Origin: Flavobacterium beibuense F44-8
GTDB lineage: Bacteria; Bacteroidota; Bacteroidia; Flavobacteriales; Flavobacteriaceae
Reading direction: 5' to 3'
Assembly (NCBI RefSeq): GCF_000769915.1
Contig: NZ_JRLV01000020.1
Location: 1-64,000, forward strand
Length of the DNA: 64,000 nucleotides
Positions 63,978 to 64,000 of this stretch are shown here, piece after piece. The position numbers and the translations under genes were made by a program. The notes beneath the pieces are model-generated. The model saw only the letters and a list, made by a program, of their open reading frames with translations. It had not been told where the DNA came from and did no database searches. The stretch's first letter is position 1. The number at the start of each line of letters is the position of its first letter.

Positions 63978-64000
63978 GTGAAAATCATTTCCGTCAACAT
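63978..64000 (+). CDS. Possible start of next gene, cut by window edge
   Basis: GTG followed by codons for KIISVN, 18 bases after the glycosyltransferase stop. The context is compatible with a further operon gene, but only seven codons are visible. Confidence 0.3.

Noticed and set aside
1..64000. CRISPR, tRNA/rRNA genes, insertion sequences, prophage
   Set aside because: No spaced direct-repeat array, cloverleaf, transposase, integrase or phage structural gene was seen.

Overview
The window looks like chromosome of a Flavobacterium-like member of the Bacteroidota (Flavobacteriaceae). Evidence read directly: AT-rich intergenic DNA, promoters with the Bacteroidota -7 element TAnnTTTG, C-terminal type IX secretion (T9SS) sorting domains, a one-protein hybrid two-component regulator with AraC output, a fused CcoN-CcoO cbb3 oxidase, TonB-dependent receptors and imelysin lipoproteins. 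I see no rRNA, tRNA, CRISPR array, prophage or insertion sequence.

Layout. (1) 1-13059, minus strand: a giant Fn3-type secreted protein cut by the window edge, a GEVED/Ig-like T9SS protein, a PNGase F-like T9SS protein, and a hybrid two-component regulator just upstream of them. (2) 13276-20889: a tolC-RND-adaptor efflux operon (minus), divergent from a LytS/LytR pair (plus); a perfect 10-bp inverted repeat lies between them. (3) 20908-25721: a copper operon with a CopA-type ATPase and a multicopper oxidase fused to a beta-barrel-like tail. (4) 25865-37141: a small lipoprotein, an Fnr-type regulator, the cbb3 oxidase genes ccoI, ccoS, ccoNO, ccoQ, ccoP, ccoG, ccoH plus a TauE-like membrane protein, and convergent hemN. 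Three ATGA-N6-TCAT sites sit at the same distance from the -7 element of ccoI, ccoS and hemN, which defines a small local Fnr regulon. (5) 37294-44986: a metal-uptake-like locus of di-heme lipoprotein, two imelysins, an HTTM membrane protein and a TonB-dependent receptor. (6) 45069-63959: a dense signalling region holding a receiver-glycosyltransferase fusion, two TPR membrane proteins (one with AraC output, one without), CheB, CheR, single receivers, three large histidine kinases, a receiver-HPt protein, a HEAT-like membrane protein and a processive-type glycosyltransferase.

How it fits together. Regions 3 and 4 form a copper/low-oxygen respiration block: copper export and oxidation, copper delivery to the oxidase, oxidase assembly, anaerobic haem synthesis and the regulator. 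Region 6 is the best candidate for an undescribed system: two glycosyltransferases, one fused to a receiver and one in an operon with a hybrid kinase, an HPt protein and a receiver, suggest phosphorelay control of surface-polysaccharide synthesis at the protein level. That is inference from domain architecture and gene order.
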